Shown: positions 28,481 through 37,727 of the stretch, in pieces
Layout: each line of letters opens with the position of its first letter
How positions within the stretch are numbered: the first letter of the stretch is position 1
NCBI GenBank assembly: GCA_025059995.1
Contig: JANXCF010000008.1
Location: 33,107 to 97,106, forward strand
Source: Leptospiraceae bacterium
Lineage (GTDB): Bacteria; Spirochaetota; Leptospiria; Leptospirales; Leptonemataceae
DNA length: 64,000 nucleotides
Direction of reading: 5' to 3'
Notes under the pieces: model-generated
Database searches by the model: none
What the model was told of the DNA's origin: nothing
What the model saw: only the letters and a program-made list of their open reading frames with translations
Program-made: the position numbers and the translations under genes

Positions 28481-29773
28481 ATGAAAAAATGGGAAGAATA
28501 TTATCAATCACGATTAGTGAGTGCTGATGAAGCCATATCTCATATAAAGAGCAACCAAAGAATTTTTTTGACTGGAAATGCCGCGATTCCAAAAACCCTT
28601 TTAGAAGCTCTTTTAAAAATAGCTCACACCTTAGAAAATGTAGAACTCAATCACTTACTCACTTTCGGAGAAGATTACTTTAGCAAATACCCAGGAATAC
28701 GACACAATGCCTGGTTTATTGGACCTTCGATTCGAAAAGCTGTCAACGAAGGTAAAGCTGATTATATCCCTATTTTTCTTTCGGAGATTGCGAAATTGGT
28801 TCGATCTGGTGCATGGGAAATTGATGTAGCACTAATACATGTATCACCTCCGGATCGATATGGTTTTATGAGCTATGGCGTAGAAACTTCTATCACAAAA
28901 CCCTGTGCTGAAGCAGCTAAACTTGTAATTGCTCAAGTAAACCGAAAAATGCCTCGTGCTTTGGGAGATTCTTTTATCCATATTAGTGAAGTTGATTATT
29001 TTGTTGAAGCTGATGATGATTTGTTTGAGCTTAAAAATGATGAGTTCACAGTAGTAGAAAAACAAATAGCTGAAAATGTAGCAAAACTCGTAGAAAATGG
29101 AGCAACCCTTCAATTAGGGATTGGGGGTATTCCCAACGCCGTTTTAAAAGCTCTCGAAAATCACGTAGATTTAGGCATACATACGGAGATGTTTTCAGAT
29201 GGCATCCTACCTCTTTTGGAAGGAGGGGTCATTACGAATCAAAAAAAGGGACTTCATCGAGGAAAAGTGATTGCAGGCTTTTGCATCGGAAGTCGTGAAC
29301 TTTACAATTATATTGATAACAATCCTATTTTTGAATTCCACCCAAACCATTATACAAATGATCCTTACTTGATTGCTCAAAACAATAAAATGACTGCCAT
29401 TAACTCAGCAATTGAAGTTGATTTAACAGGACAAGTGTGCGCCGATTCTATCGGAGAGAACATCTATAGCGGTATTGGTGGTCAAGTTGACTTTATCCGT
29501 GGTGCTGCCAGATGTCCTACGGGTAAACCTATCATCGCTCTTCCCTCCACGGCAAAAAATGGAACAGTTTCAAGAATCGTTCCAACTTTATCAAAAGGTG
29601 CGGGAGTTGTTACAAGCAGGGGAGACGTCCACTGGGTGGTTACAGAATATGGAGCTGTGAATTTGTTTGGAAAGAATTTACGACAAAGGGCAGAACTCTT
29701 GATAAGTATTGCCCATCCTGATTTTCGCAGCTGGCTCAGAAAAGAATCTAAGTGGATCGAAAAGAATTTGTGA
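28481..29773 (+). CDS. Acetyl-CoA hydrolase/transferase family CoA-transferase
   Basis: A 430-residue CoA-transferase of the family that includes 4-hydroxybutyrate, propionyl and acetyl CoA-transferases. Marks are LQLGIGGIPNAVLKAL, the TEMFSDGILPLLEGGVITN block and GIGGQVDFIRGA, with the glutamate that forms the CoA thioester expected in the SAIEVDLTGQV region. I use ATG 28481, because relatives begin close to WxEEYxSRLVSADEA; a TTG at 28400 would add 27 residues without family support. The substrate cannot be fixed from sequence. It is followed by an unknown gene 21 bases on. Confidence 0.87.
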   Translation: MKKWEEYYQSRLVSADEAISHIKSNQRIFLTGNAAIPKTLLEALLKIAHTLENVELNHLLTFGEDYFSKYPGIRHNAWFIGPSIRKAVNEGKADYIPIFLSEIAKLVRSGAWEIDVALIHVSPPDRYGFMSYGVETSITKPCAEAAKLVIAQVNRKMPRALGDSFIHISEVDYFVEADDDLFELKNDEFTVVEKQIAENVAKLVENGATLQLGIGGIPNAVLKALENHVDLGIHTEMFSDGILPLLEGGVITNQKKGLHRGKVIAGFCIGSRELYNYIDNNPIFEFHPNHYTNDPYLIAQNNKMTAINSAIEVDLTGQVCADSIGENIYSGIGGQVDFIRGAARCPTGKPIIALPSTAKNGTVSRIVPTLSKGAGVVTSRGDVHWVVTEYGAVNLFGKNLRQRAELLISIAHPDFRSWLRKESKWIEKNL

Positions 29774-29794
29774 GTCAAACTGATAACCACTAAT

Positions 29795-30565
29795 ATGCCT
29801 TGGGATTGGAAACGAAACCAACCTTATGGCGTTTATAAAAAAATATTACTTCCACCAGAGAAACTACAAGAAGAACTCCATTTTCTACGCCCTCATCTTT
29901 TACTTTTAAGAGATCACTACTATCGAAAATCAAAATCTCCGGAACAGATTGCGTATGAATTTTTTTTGTTGTACTACACTCAAAGAAATAAGGGGAAGCG
30001 TCTATTCAACACGAAAAACCCACCTTTGGAAAAAATGGATCAATCCCTTGTGTTTCTTAACGCTGTTCGACTCTTTCGTATTCCTGATACAATTCGACTC
30101 ACCCTCATTCATTGGCTATCCCACAAGTGGAAAATCCAACTTTTGGATTACAATCCATCTTCTTATGAAATGTTAAAATTTCAAGCCAACGGAGTTCGAA
30201 TTGTCACGATTGACTGGGAACATGCTCTGAGCGGAAAGTATGTTTTTGGCATTCGAGATGCTTTCGAGCATTTTTTACATGATTTAGAACATTGCTATAA
30301 TTTCTATCATAACTATGAATGGTATCAATCACAGAAAGAAGTTTTCAACAAGCTATTGGAGTTTTATCCCGAAATAGAATGGATCATTCAAAGAGAGCCT
30401 GACTTTCAAGCAAAATGGGATTATTTGATTTCTGATATGAATTCCCACCCTCAACATCTAAAAGAATATACTAAAGCCATTTTCTTCGAGCTCTTAAATA
30501 AGAAAAAAGACATCATACCCAAGAACGTTCGGGAGAAAATTGAAAATCTACTACAAACTTTTTAA
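29795..30565 (+). CDS. Hypothetical protein, 256 residues
   Basis: I do not recognise this family. The protein is soluble, rich in Tyr, Trp and His, with the phrase DAFEHFLHDLEHCYNFYHNY near residues 160-180, a possible His/Asp/Glu metal site. No signal peptide or membrane segment is visible. It follows the CoA-transferase gene closely and is convergent with the lipoprotein gene, leaving only six bases between stops. Its long intact frame and host-like codon use support a real gene. Confidence 0.65.
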   Translation: MPWDWKRNQPYGVYKKILLPPEKLQEELHFLRPHLLLLRDHYYRKSKSPEQIAYEFFLLYYTQRNKGKRLFNTKNPPLEKMDQSLVFLNAVRLFRIPDTIRLTLIHWLSHKWKIQLLDYNPSSYEMLKFQANGVRIVTIDWEHALSGKYVFGIRDAFEHFLHDLEHCYNFYHNYEWYQSQKEVFNKLLEFYPEIEWIIQREPDFQAKWDYLISDMNSHPQHLKEYTKAIFFELLNKKKDIIPKNVREKIENLLQTF

Positions 30566-30571
30566 CGATAA

Positions 30572-31039
30572 TTATCGTTGAGCGGCTTTTTTGACTTCTA
30601 ATTCGACTTCTCGTTTAAGGTTGGTTCCAGAGACATAATGAATGCACTCGCAGTTTTGCCAACTCCCACCTCTTGGAGCACATTCCTTCGTGTTCACCCC
30701 TTTGATCACTCCTGAGCGGATCGATGTGATGGCATAACTTGTGGCTTGTCCATCCAGCATACCAGACTGTGCTTCGATTGTCTCTCCAATCATCTTTCTA
30801 ATGATATTATCCATGGCTTGAAGCTTTGCTGATTCTATGCACGTTACTTTCATCATCTCTTCGTCTTGCTTTTTGATGGCGTTTTCACTCGCTCTTGCTG
30901 CTGTTCGAACGTAAAAAGTGTCAATGCCATTTTCTGAATGCCAGCCTTCGAACTGCTCTCCTCCTGCCACTCTTGTTGCAGAGGAACAGTTCATGAGTCC
31001 AAAAGAAATCAAAACAAAAATAGAAAGTATCCACTTCAT
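30572..31039 (-). CDS. Lipoprotein, LPP20-like or unknown
   Basis: From ATG 31039 the protein begins MKWILSIFVLISFGLMNCSS, a signal peptide with the lipobox LMNC, so it should be lipidated at Cys18. The mature part includes ARASENAIKKQDEEMMKVTC, QAMDNIIRKMIGETI and ECIHYV, with several cysteines; the style recalls outer-membrane lipoproteins with an LPP20/LenA-like ordering, but I am not sure. An in-frame start at 31150 would overlap the STAS gene and hide the signal peptide, so I reject it. Length is 155 residues. Confidence 0.7.
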   Translation of the reverse strand: MKWILSIFVLISFGLMNCSSATRVAGGEQFEGWHSENGIDTFYVRTAARASENAIKKQDEEMMKVTCIESAKLQAMDNIIRKMIGETIEAQSGMLDGQATSYAITSIRSGVIKGVNTKECAPRGGSWQNCECIHYVSGTNLKREVELEVKKAAQR

Positions 31040-31124
31040 CCACATGAAAATAAAAAAAGCACTTTGACTTTTTTTGTCAAGATAGAATTTTAGAATTACT
31101 TTGGGTATAAATAACTCAGGAAAG

Positions 31125-31496
31125 CTAAAAATTCTGGAGTGCTTCGTCAAGGGTGTTATAAAGCCTGAAGCCTTCTGGCAACGTCATCATGGAAAATACA
31201 CGTTTGACAAAATTATGAAGACCTCCCACTACTAATTTCCCTTGATTTTCTTTACATTTGAAGAACATAGAAAAAATAATGGCAATCCCTGTGGAGTTAA
31301 TATATTGCAACTCTGACAAATCTAAAATTATGTTATATTTATTATCAATAAAAAACTCAGAAAACTTTTTGTTTAATTCAAAACCATTGTTATTAGTGAT
31401 TTTGCCTTCAAACTTCATGATTTTGATATGAGATGTCCCTTTTTCAATTTCATGTGTTTTAATGATGAGTTCCTTTAGTGAGATTTGTGTCTGCAT
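31125..31496 (-). CDS. STAS-domain anti-anti-sigma factor (second copy)
   Basis: A 123-residue STAS protein with the switch LQYINSTGIAIIFSMFF, in which the Ser of NSTG is the likely phosphosite, and the preceding strand IILDLSEL. It follows a 146-residue unknown gene by five bases and lies about 3 kb from the other STAS gene, to which it is only distantly similar. The two probably serve different partner-switching pathways. Confidence 0.87.
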   Translation of the reverse strand: MQTQISLKELIIKTHEIEKGTSHIKIMKFEGKITNNNGFELNKKFSEFFIDNKYNIILDLSELQYINSTGIAIIFSMFFKCKENQGKLVVGGLHNFVKRVFSMMTLPEGFRLYNTLDEALQNF

Positions 31497-31501
31497 AAGA
31501 A

Positions 31502-31942
31502 CTAATCGTAATCTACGATAAGTAGTTCATCCATATCACTAAATACAATACCTGATAAATATGAAATTGTGAAGGTTTCCACCCTACCCCGATGGTTTGA
31601 AACTTCCCCTTCTTTTTGTAAATATTCTTTTCGATGATCTTGTTTTCGTTTCAGCGAAACTCGGATGAAATCACAATTATAGTGTTTCTCATAAATGGAT
31701 TGGCGACTTTCCATGATAGGAACGTCTTTATCAAGATAAGACTTTAATTTTCCATCAGAAACGATTAAATAATAGAACTTATATTGATTTTTTAGAAATT
31801 CAAGATAATAGGGATCAATTTCAAAGGTGACCAAATCAGGATATTTAGGGAATTCAACAAAAAGATCTCCGTGTCTCTTATAAATATCTTTGGGATCAGT
31901 ATAGTGGATTGCAATTCTAAATTTGGGTCTTACTAACAGCAT
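31502..31942 (-). CDS. Hypothetical protein, 146 residues, paired with STAS gene
   Basis: Unknown protein without signal peptide or membrane segment. It starts MLLVRPKFRIAIHYTDPKDI and ends in an acidic tail SDMDELLIVDYD. The middle is rich in Tyr and Lys. It is placed five bases before the STAS gene on the same strand, so the two form a small operon, which suggests it takes part in the same signalling circuit. No motif supports a more exact job. Confidence 0.6.
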   Translation of the reverse strand: MLLVRPKFRIAIHYTDPKDIYKRHGDLFVEFPKYPDLVTFEIDPYYLEFLKNQYKFYYLIVSDGKLKSYLDKDVPIMESRQSIYEKHYNCDFIRVSLKRKQDHRKEYLQKEGEVSNHRGRVETFTISYLSGIVFSDMDELLIVDYD

Positions 31943-32023
31943 AAATAATTCTCCCCCTTAAGTTTACATAAAGTAAAATCTTATACCACGTAATGAGTTT
32001 TGATTGTTTTTACAATATTTTTT

Positions 32024-33319
32024 TCAAAATAAACGAAGGGTAGTGGTTTTGGCAAGGATGATATCTTTTTTTTGGTCAATAATTTCAACAGCTCTTTTGA
32101 TGGCGCTTTCTTTAGAAACGTGAGTCAATATCACCACATTGACGGGTTCTTCTCCTTCTTCTTGATGCATCGATGCAATGGAAATTTGAAAATCCGCAAG
32201 CACCCTGGATATAGCCGCTAAAACACCTGGACGATCCACCGTTTGAAACCTCAAGTAAAACCGATACTCTGCATCATTAATAAGCTCATAATTCTGAAAA
32301 GAATGAAACCATTTTGTTTGAGATCCCGAAGCTATTGAAATAATATCTGCCAAAACTGCTGAAGCTGTGGGATATCCTCCTGCTCCTTTTCCTACAATGA
32401 AAGTGGAACCCGAATATTCTTCATTTACAATCAAAGCATTCAATTCATTTTTGACATCTGTTAGAAGATGCCCCTTAGGTATCAAAACAGGATGAACTCT
32501 AAGCAAGAGCTTTTCTCCAAGCAACTTTGCTAAAGCAATCAAACGAATTTTCATTTTGAGTTTTTCTGCTATTTGATGATCCACCAAATGAATGTTTTCA
32601 ATACCTTCAATCTGAACGTTTTTTTCTTCAAGCCACGCACTAAATCCTAAGGAACTAATGATGGCTAGCTTTTGTCCTGCATCTTTACCAGAAACATCAA
32701 ACGACGGATCAGCTTCTGCAAAACCCAATTCTTGAGCTAACTTCAATGCCTTTTCGTAATCCCAACCTTCTTCCATCTTTGTTAAAATGAAATTGCAGGT
32801 TCCATTCAAGATTCCGTATAAAGAAGTTATTTTTCCAAAGGACCAAATCCGACGGAGGTTTTTGATGATGGGAAGAGCCGCTCCTACAGATGCCTCAAAA
32901 CCTAAACTCACGGGAATGTTTTGTTGTTGTAAGTTATGAAGTATTTCGAAGATTGTTCTCCCTTGATTTGCGAGGAGAGCCTTATTTGCTGTTACTACTG
33001 ACTTGTGGCGTTGTAGTGCTTCGATAACAAGTTCTCCGGCGGGGCTAATCCCTCCTATCAGTTCTACGATAATTTGAATTTCTGGATCACCAACAACTTC
33101 CCATAAGTTTTTTGTGCAATTATAGTTTCGAAGGAATTCTTTTTTTTCATAACTTCGATCCCCTACTTTATGGATTTTTAGTTCAAAGCCATGATTTCGA
33201 AGGATTCGTTCTTTTTCTTTTTCGATGATTCGAATAAGGGAACTTCCCACAGTTCCTGCACCCAGAAGACCAATTTTGATCACCTTCCCACTTTCCATTG
33301 AAGGTAAGAATTTTCCCAT
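32024..33319 (-). CDS. hom: Homoserine dehydrogenase with ACT domain
   Basis: Reduces aspartate semialdehyde to homoserine, on the way to threonine and methionine. The 431 residues have the NAD(P) site GLLGAGTVGSSLI, the catalytic block GILNGTCNFILTKM, EADPSFDVSGKDAGQK, and a C-terminal ACT domain (RPGVLAAISRVLADFQISIA) expected to bind threonine as feedback inhibitor. The start is ATG 33319 or ATG 33298; the second lies closer to the Rossmann strand. It diverges from the J-domain gene. Confidence 0.95.
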   Translation of the reverse strand: MGKFLPSMESGKVIKIGLLGAGTVGSSLIRIIEKEKERILRNHGFELKIHKVGDRSYEKKEFLRNYNCTKNLWEVVGDPEIQIIVELIGGISPAGELVIEALQRHKSVVTANKALLANQGRTIFEILHNLQQQNIPVSLGFEASVGAALPIIKNLRRIWSFGKITSLYGILNGTCNFILTKMEEGWDYEKALKLAQELGFAEADPSFDVSGKDAGQKLAIISSLGFSAWLEEKNVQIEGIENIHLVDHQIAEKLKMKIRLIALAKLLGEKLLLRVHPVLIPKGHLLTDVKNELNALIVNEEYSGSTFIVGKGAGGYPTASAVLADIISIASGSQTKWFHSFQNYELINDAEYRFYLRFQTVDRPGVLAAISRVLADFQISIASMHQEEGEEPVNVVILTHVSKESAIKRAVEIIDQKKDIILAKTTTLRLF

Positions 33320-33411
33320 GCAAGGGTACGTCTACAAAATAAATGAAAATGACATACAATCATCATTTACAATTTATTTACGAAAATAAAATAGATATAA
33401 AAAGGATGTTT

Positions 33412-34062
33412 ATGGAACACTCAATAGAAGAACTATTAAAGGTTTTAGAACTCGATACTTTCCCAACCAAAGAAGAACTGAAAAAACATTTCAAATTTTT
33501 ACTAAAAAAGTATCATCCTGATATTTATGTTTCAGAAGACTCCCATGACAAAACCATCAGTATCATTAACGCTTATCATCATTTTCTGATGAATTATCAG
33601 TATTTTTTAGAAACCTACGAAAGAACTTCTCAAAATCAAATCAACTCGCAAAAAGAGGTCCAGCTACCCGCCATTCAGATTTACACATATAAAGACATTC
33701 TTCTTGGACTTCCTTTGAAGGGATTGAGAGTTTTCATCCACAAAAATCAAGCTAAAATCCATTTTCATTTCCAAAAATACTTTATCGAATATCATCAAAA
33801 ATTCTATAAAATCATTGATCATTTCTCATTGGATTTAATTCAAAAAGACTCTTTATATTGTTTTGCTCTTTATGATGAACCTGAGAATTTTTCTTTTGGA
33901 ATTCGAGAAAAAATCAAATACCAAGAAACACTTTATCTATCCAAAGTTGCAATCGAATGGAACGGGAGCTACGGCATCATCAATCACAATCAAAGAAAAA
34001 TCTACATACCAAACGTTTTCAAAAACATTTTTTTCAACAAAGATGAGGTGTCCTCATACTGA
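33412..34062 (+). CDS. J-domain protein
   Basis: From ATG 33412, six bases after an AAAGG, the protein opens with a J domain: SIEELLKVLEL, then LKKHFKFLLKKYHPDIY with the HPD motif that stimulates DnaK ATPase, and INAYHHFLMNY. The rest (about 140 residues) has no Gly/Phe region, no zinc fingers and no DnaJ C-terminal domain, so it is a specialised co-chaperone rather than DnaJ. The client-binding part is of unknown type. The next gene overlaps its end by 20 bases. Confidence 0.8.
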   Translation: MEHSIEELLKVLELDTFPTKEELKKHFKFLLKKYHPDIYVSEDSHDKTISIINAYHHFLMNYQYFLETYERTSQNQINSQKEVQLPAIQIYTYKDILLGLPLKGLRVFIHKNQAKIHFHFQKYFIEYHQKFYKIIDHFSLDLIQKDSLYCFALYDEPENFSFGIREKIKYQETLYLSKVAIEWNGSYGIINHNQRKIYIPNVFKNIFFNKDEVSSY

Positions 34063-34864
34063 TCGAGAACTAATACAATGGGAAGACTCACCTCAATTTC
34101 TGTTTGAACCCAAATTCAAGATTCTCTACAATACTCGCTGGATGCCCTCAAGCTATAATGAAAATTACTTCTTCGAAGAATACCAACAACAATATGGAAA
34201 AACTTATCTCGAAGATGAACCTCATATTCGTAAGCTTTCTCAACAAAGGCTTAAGCTTTTAAAACCCCACCTTACTTTTCATTCATCACTCTTAGAATTG
34301 GGCTGTGCTTTTGGATTTTTTTTGGACGAAGCTAAACCATATTTTTCCACCATCAAGGGAGTAGAAATTTCTTCTTTTGCATCTAACTATGCTAAACAAC
34401 GTTTTGGTTTTGATATAGAACAAAAGGATTTATTGGTTTTTTTAGAAGAAAACGATACTACTTTTGATGTGATTGCGAGTTTTTACGTGATTGAGCATTT
34501 TTCTCAACAAAGGCGCTTATGGGAGCTGATTTCCAAAACCCTCTCAGAAGGTGGATTGTGGATAAGCGCTATTCCTTCTATAAACGGTCCTTTGTTCGTA
34601 TTCCATCGTGATTTTTGGAAGAAAAACCACCCAATTGATCATTTTGTGGATTATCACCCCCTTTCTATAAAAAGGCTTTTGGAATTTTATGGACTTCGTT
34701 TAATTTCCTTAAAACCCGCCAGCTACCACCAAGAACGCACAAAAGGAGTTTTAAAAAAAATGCCTTTTTTTCTTTATAAACTTTACTGTGATGTATTTGT
34801 CTTCTCAGACACAATGATTTTTATCGCAGAAAAACCCAAAAAAAATTCTCATTCAAAATCATAA
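34043..34864 (+). CDS. SAM-dependent methyltransferase (class I)
   Basis: From ATG 34043 (MRCPHTDRELIQWEDSP) the protein has 273 residues. The SAM site is SLLELGCAFGFFLDEAK, with later motifs FDVIASFYVIEHF and LSEGGLWISAIPS, typical of methyltransferases acting on small molecules, quinones or sugars. The longer frame back to 33863 lies inside the J-domain gene and reads as a shadow, so I exclude it. Substrate unknown; the 20-base overlap with the J-domain gene suggests one transcript. Confidence 0.82.
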   Translation: MRCPHTDRELIQWEDSPQFLFEPKFKILYNTRWMPSSYNENYFFEEYQQQYGKTYLEDEPHIRKLSQQRLKLLKPHLTFHSSLLELGCAFGFFLDEAKPYFSTIKGVEISSFASNYAKQRFGFDIEQKDLLVFLEENDTTFDVIASFYVIEHFSQQRRLWELISKTLSEGGLWISAIPSINGPLFVFHRDFWKKNHPIDHFVDYHPLSIKRLLEFYGLRLISLKPASYHQERTKGVLKKMPFFLYKLYCDVFVFSDTMIFIAEKPKKNSHSKS

Positions 34865-35080
34865 GACTGAATGGAATTTATTCATTTTGAGGCTCTTTTA
34901 AAAATATATAGTGATGGTTAATTTTAAAATTAAAACCGTTGTTGATTATATGATTGCATATCACATCACAACATCACGTTAGCTATTTATGTGTTTCATA
35001 TTTATGAATATTTATGAATACAATTTATATCTTTAAAGGAATTGACACTCTTTATTAAAGCTTTTTTTTCTACTATCATT

Positions 35081-36235
35081 ATGATAATTCCTCCCAAACC
35101 TCCTAATGAAGAAGAAAGATTGAAGGAATTATATCGATTAGATGTTTTGGACTCAGGGGACGATAAGGTTTTGGATGAGATTGCGAAATTGGCAAAAGCA
35201 ATCTTAGGTGCCCCTATCGGACTTATTACTTTGATTGATGCTGAACGTCAAGTTTTGAAGTCTCGAGTAGGCTTGAAGGAAACTGTGGGAGAAGACATTA
35301 AACAAACCCCTCGTGAGATTGCTTTTTGTGCTCATGCCATTTTGAGCCCGGATGACGTGATGATTGTCACAGATGCGACGTTGGATGAACGTTTTTACGA
35401 TAATCCAGCTGTGATAAACTCTCCCAATGTGCGTTTTTATATTGGAGCTCCTTTAGTTACAAGCCGAGGTTATCCTTTAGGAACTCTCTGCACAATTGAT
35501 CAAAAACCAAGAGAGGTAACTCCAGAACAAGTAGAAGCTCTAAGGATACTTGCCAAACAAGTTGTAGCACAAATGGAACTAAAAGCTACTGTAAGGAAAC
35601 TCGGTAAGATTTTCGACATCATATCGAAGTTTGTACCTCGTGCTGCTTTGGAACACGCCTACAGTGTAATTAACGAAGAAAATACAAATTATTATCTCAA
35701 TGAAAATAAGTATTACTTAATGATGATTGATATATCTGGTTTCACTAGCTTTTGTGAAAGAGAAGCACCTCACGTTGTAGTATTAACCATTAATAAACTT
35801 TTTAGTGCCATTACTGATATCATCTACAAATACAAAGGAGATATTGATAAATTTATTGGCGATGCAATCTTAGCATTCTTCAAAACTCCCGAAGAACTCA
35901 TAAAAGCAGCGTTAGAGATTCAAGGAGCCATCAACGATCCTTATATCAACTTAAAGAACCTAAAAGTCAAGACAGGACTCCACACTGGAAACATTCTACA
36001 CACAAGCGTAGGAGGAACTCAACGTCAAGAATACACCCTCATTGGAGATCCAGTCAATACTACCCAAAGAATCCAGTCTTTTTGTCCACCAGGAAGTATT
36101 GCTTTATCTCAGGATTTTTATAATGAAATCCAAAATAATGGGTTATATAGTTTATTAGCAAATCGACAAATGAAACGATATAGGATAAAGGTTAAAGGAA
36201 AAGAACAACCTCTCACTTTATACATCATTGAATAA
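35081..36235 (+). CDS. GAF-domain adenylate/guanylate cyclase (class III)
   Basis: A 384-residue signalling protein. Residues from about 25 to 165 form a GAF sensor domain of the type with ALxxLxILDSxxD at its front (here YRLDVLDSGDDKVLDEI, then SRVGL). The C-terminal half is a class III cyclase: metal aspartates in MMIDISGFTSF and FIGDAILAFF, and the late GDPVNTTQRI with the transition-state Asn and Arg. It should make cyclic AMP or GMP in response to a ligand or redox cue. No membrane segment follows from ATG 35081; a TTG at 35042 would add 13 residues. Confidence 0.87.
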   Translation: MIIPPKPPNEEERLKELYRLDVLDSGDDKVLDEIAKLAKAILGAPIGLITLIDAERQVLKSRVGLKETVGEDIKQTPREIAFCAHAILSPDDVMIVTDATLDERFYDNPAVINSPNVRFYIGAPLVTSRGYPLGTLCTIDQKPREVTPEQVEALRILAKQVVAQMELKATVRKLGKIFDIISKFVPRAALEHAYSVINEENTNYYLNENKYYLMMIDISGFTSFCEREAPHVVVLTINKLFSAITDIIYKYKGDIDKFIGDAILAFFKTPEELIKAALEIQGAINDPYINLKNLKVKTGLHTGNILHTSVGGTQRQEYTLIGDPVNTTQRIQSFCPPGSIALSQDFYNEIQNNGLYSLLANRQMKRYRIKVKGKEQPLTLYIIE

Positions 36236-36843
36236 GAATTCTTACTTTGTATTCAAAAGAAAAACCCTTTTTTAAAATCAGCACATTCGAAAAAATTTCA
36301 GTTATTTCGAAGCTGAATATATTAAGAACCGACTGCAAAAAGTAAATACAAAAGATAAGTGAAAAAACGATATTGTAGAACAAAAAAAGTCAAGCTGAAA
36401 GCCCTTAATCAAGTTTTGTTAGAAGATCCTAATATAATGACTTTTGTTCAAAGAGTTTATATTAACGAGGAAGCTATGATGATTTAATTAAAGACTTAAA
36501 TAAGCTATATTACTTCATAGCTAAAACAGGAATTTATATGATGTTAACAAAAATTTTAAAGTTTTTTTTGAGAAGCTTTCTCTTGATTTTATAGTTTTGA
36601 ACGTGGTTGTATATACACACTCTTGAGACTCGTTTTGACTATGTTATCTTTCCTATTATGAAAAAAATTATCTGAACCTAATCAAATCTAAACAAAAAAT
36701 GAAATTATAAACTTATTTAGAAAATATCTCAAAAGTATGTTTAAAAAGAATAAAAGTAATTTTAACATTTCCATATTTTATACTTTAAAAGTAGTTGATT
36801 TCATTGGAGAAAAATAATATTATCATAGAAGGAGGAAAGTTGA
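36236..36843. other. Gene-free stretch before the coiled-coil gene
   Basis: No intact gene. A 34-codon stretch ending at about 36486 reads LKALNQVLLEDPNIMTFVQR without a start and may be a worn gene piece. The last bases hold a strong ribosome site, GAAGGAGG at about 36829-36836, for the gene that follows. The promoter could not be placed with confidence. Confidence 0.45.
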
Positions 36844-37429
36844 ATGACTTCTGGCTCTCCTATTGAAGATGAAAAAATATTAGAAGACTTCAAAAACATG
36901 CTTAAACAAGAAGTTTTAGTCACTATCGAGGAAAAAATAAAAGAAGAATTTGATAAAAGACTAAAAACAAAAAGAAAAAGCTCAAAAGTAATGAAAATTT
37001 TAATCAAAAATCTCATACGAATAGAAGAAGAACTCAAAGCTCAAAGAGAAATCCAAGACAAAAGGTTTGAAGCTATTAACGCTAGATTCGAAGCTATAGA
37101 CGATAGATTTGTGTCTATGAATTCTCGCTTCGAAAGCCTTCAAAGAGAAATGAATGCTCGTTTCGAAGCCATGAATACAAGATTTGAAACTCTACAAAAT
37201 AGAAATGAACTCTCGCTTTGAAGCCATACAAAAAGAAATGAATGCGAGATTCGAAACCATACAAAAAGAAATGAATGCCCGCTTCGAAGCTATCAACGCT
37301 CGATTCGAAGACATAAACTCCCGATTCGAAACTATGGAAAAAAGATTCAACTTCCTACAATGGCTCATCGCCACTGGCTTCACCTTCATCGGAATCCTCA
37401 TCACTTTATTAAACTTATTTGCTAAGTGA
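36844..37429 (+). pseudogene. Tail-anchored coiled-coil repeat protein (Bdr-like), broken by one extra base
   Basis: Reading across a one-base insertion at 37200 gives a protein of about 195 residues. After a charged N-terminus come repeats of RFEAINA (7 residues) and RFEAIQKEMNA (11 residues), the heptad and hendecad periods of coiled coils. The end is NFLQWLIATGFTFIGILITL, a single membrane anchor with the coil facing the cytoplasm. Borrelia Bdr proteins share this plan. At the break, CAAAATAGAAATG would match the other units (CAAAAAGAAATG) if the T at 37200 were removed. As written, the first frame stops at 125 residues without the anchor, and the second runs 37184-37429. Assembly error, recent mutation or a switch are all possible. 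Confidence 0.7.
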
Positions 37430-37727
37430 GAACCTCCGAAGTTAACAATCCCAAAAGATACATCATAAATAATGAGAATAAAAAAATTCAATGTTTTATA
37501 CTACGTTTGTTCAAATTCTTAATAGAACATTTGGTATTATGCATGTAGTTTAGCTATAACAATTTTAAAAATTCTCTGAAGTGAAAAAAATGCGCTGGCA
37601 ATTAATTATTTTAGAAATTTATTTGCGGTTTTGAAATAGAATTTCACCAGTTCTTGAGTTATATAGAAAGTGCTTTAAAATAATACATGTTTTGAAGCAA
37701 TAAGAAAACATATTTTTGGACAGAACT

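Noticed and set aside
33863..34042. N-terminal extension of the methyltransferase frame
   Set aside because: It lies in a second frame of the J-domain gene and has no family sense; ATG 34043 fits better.
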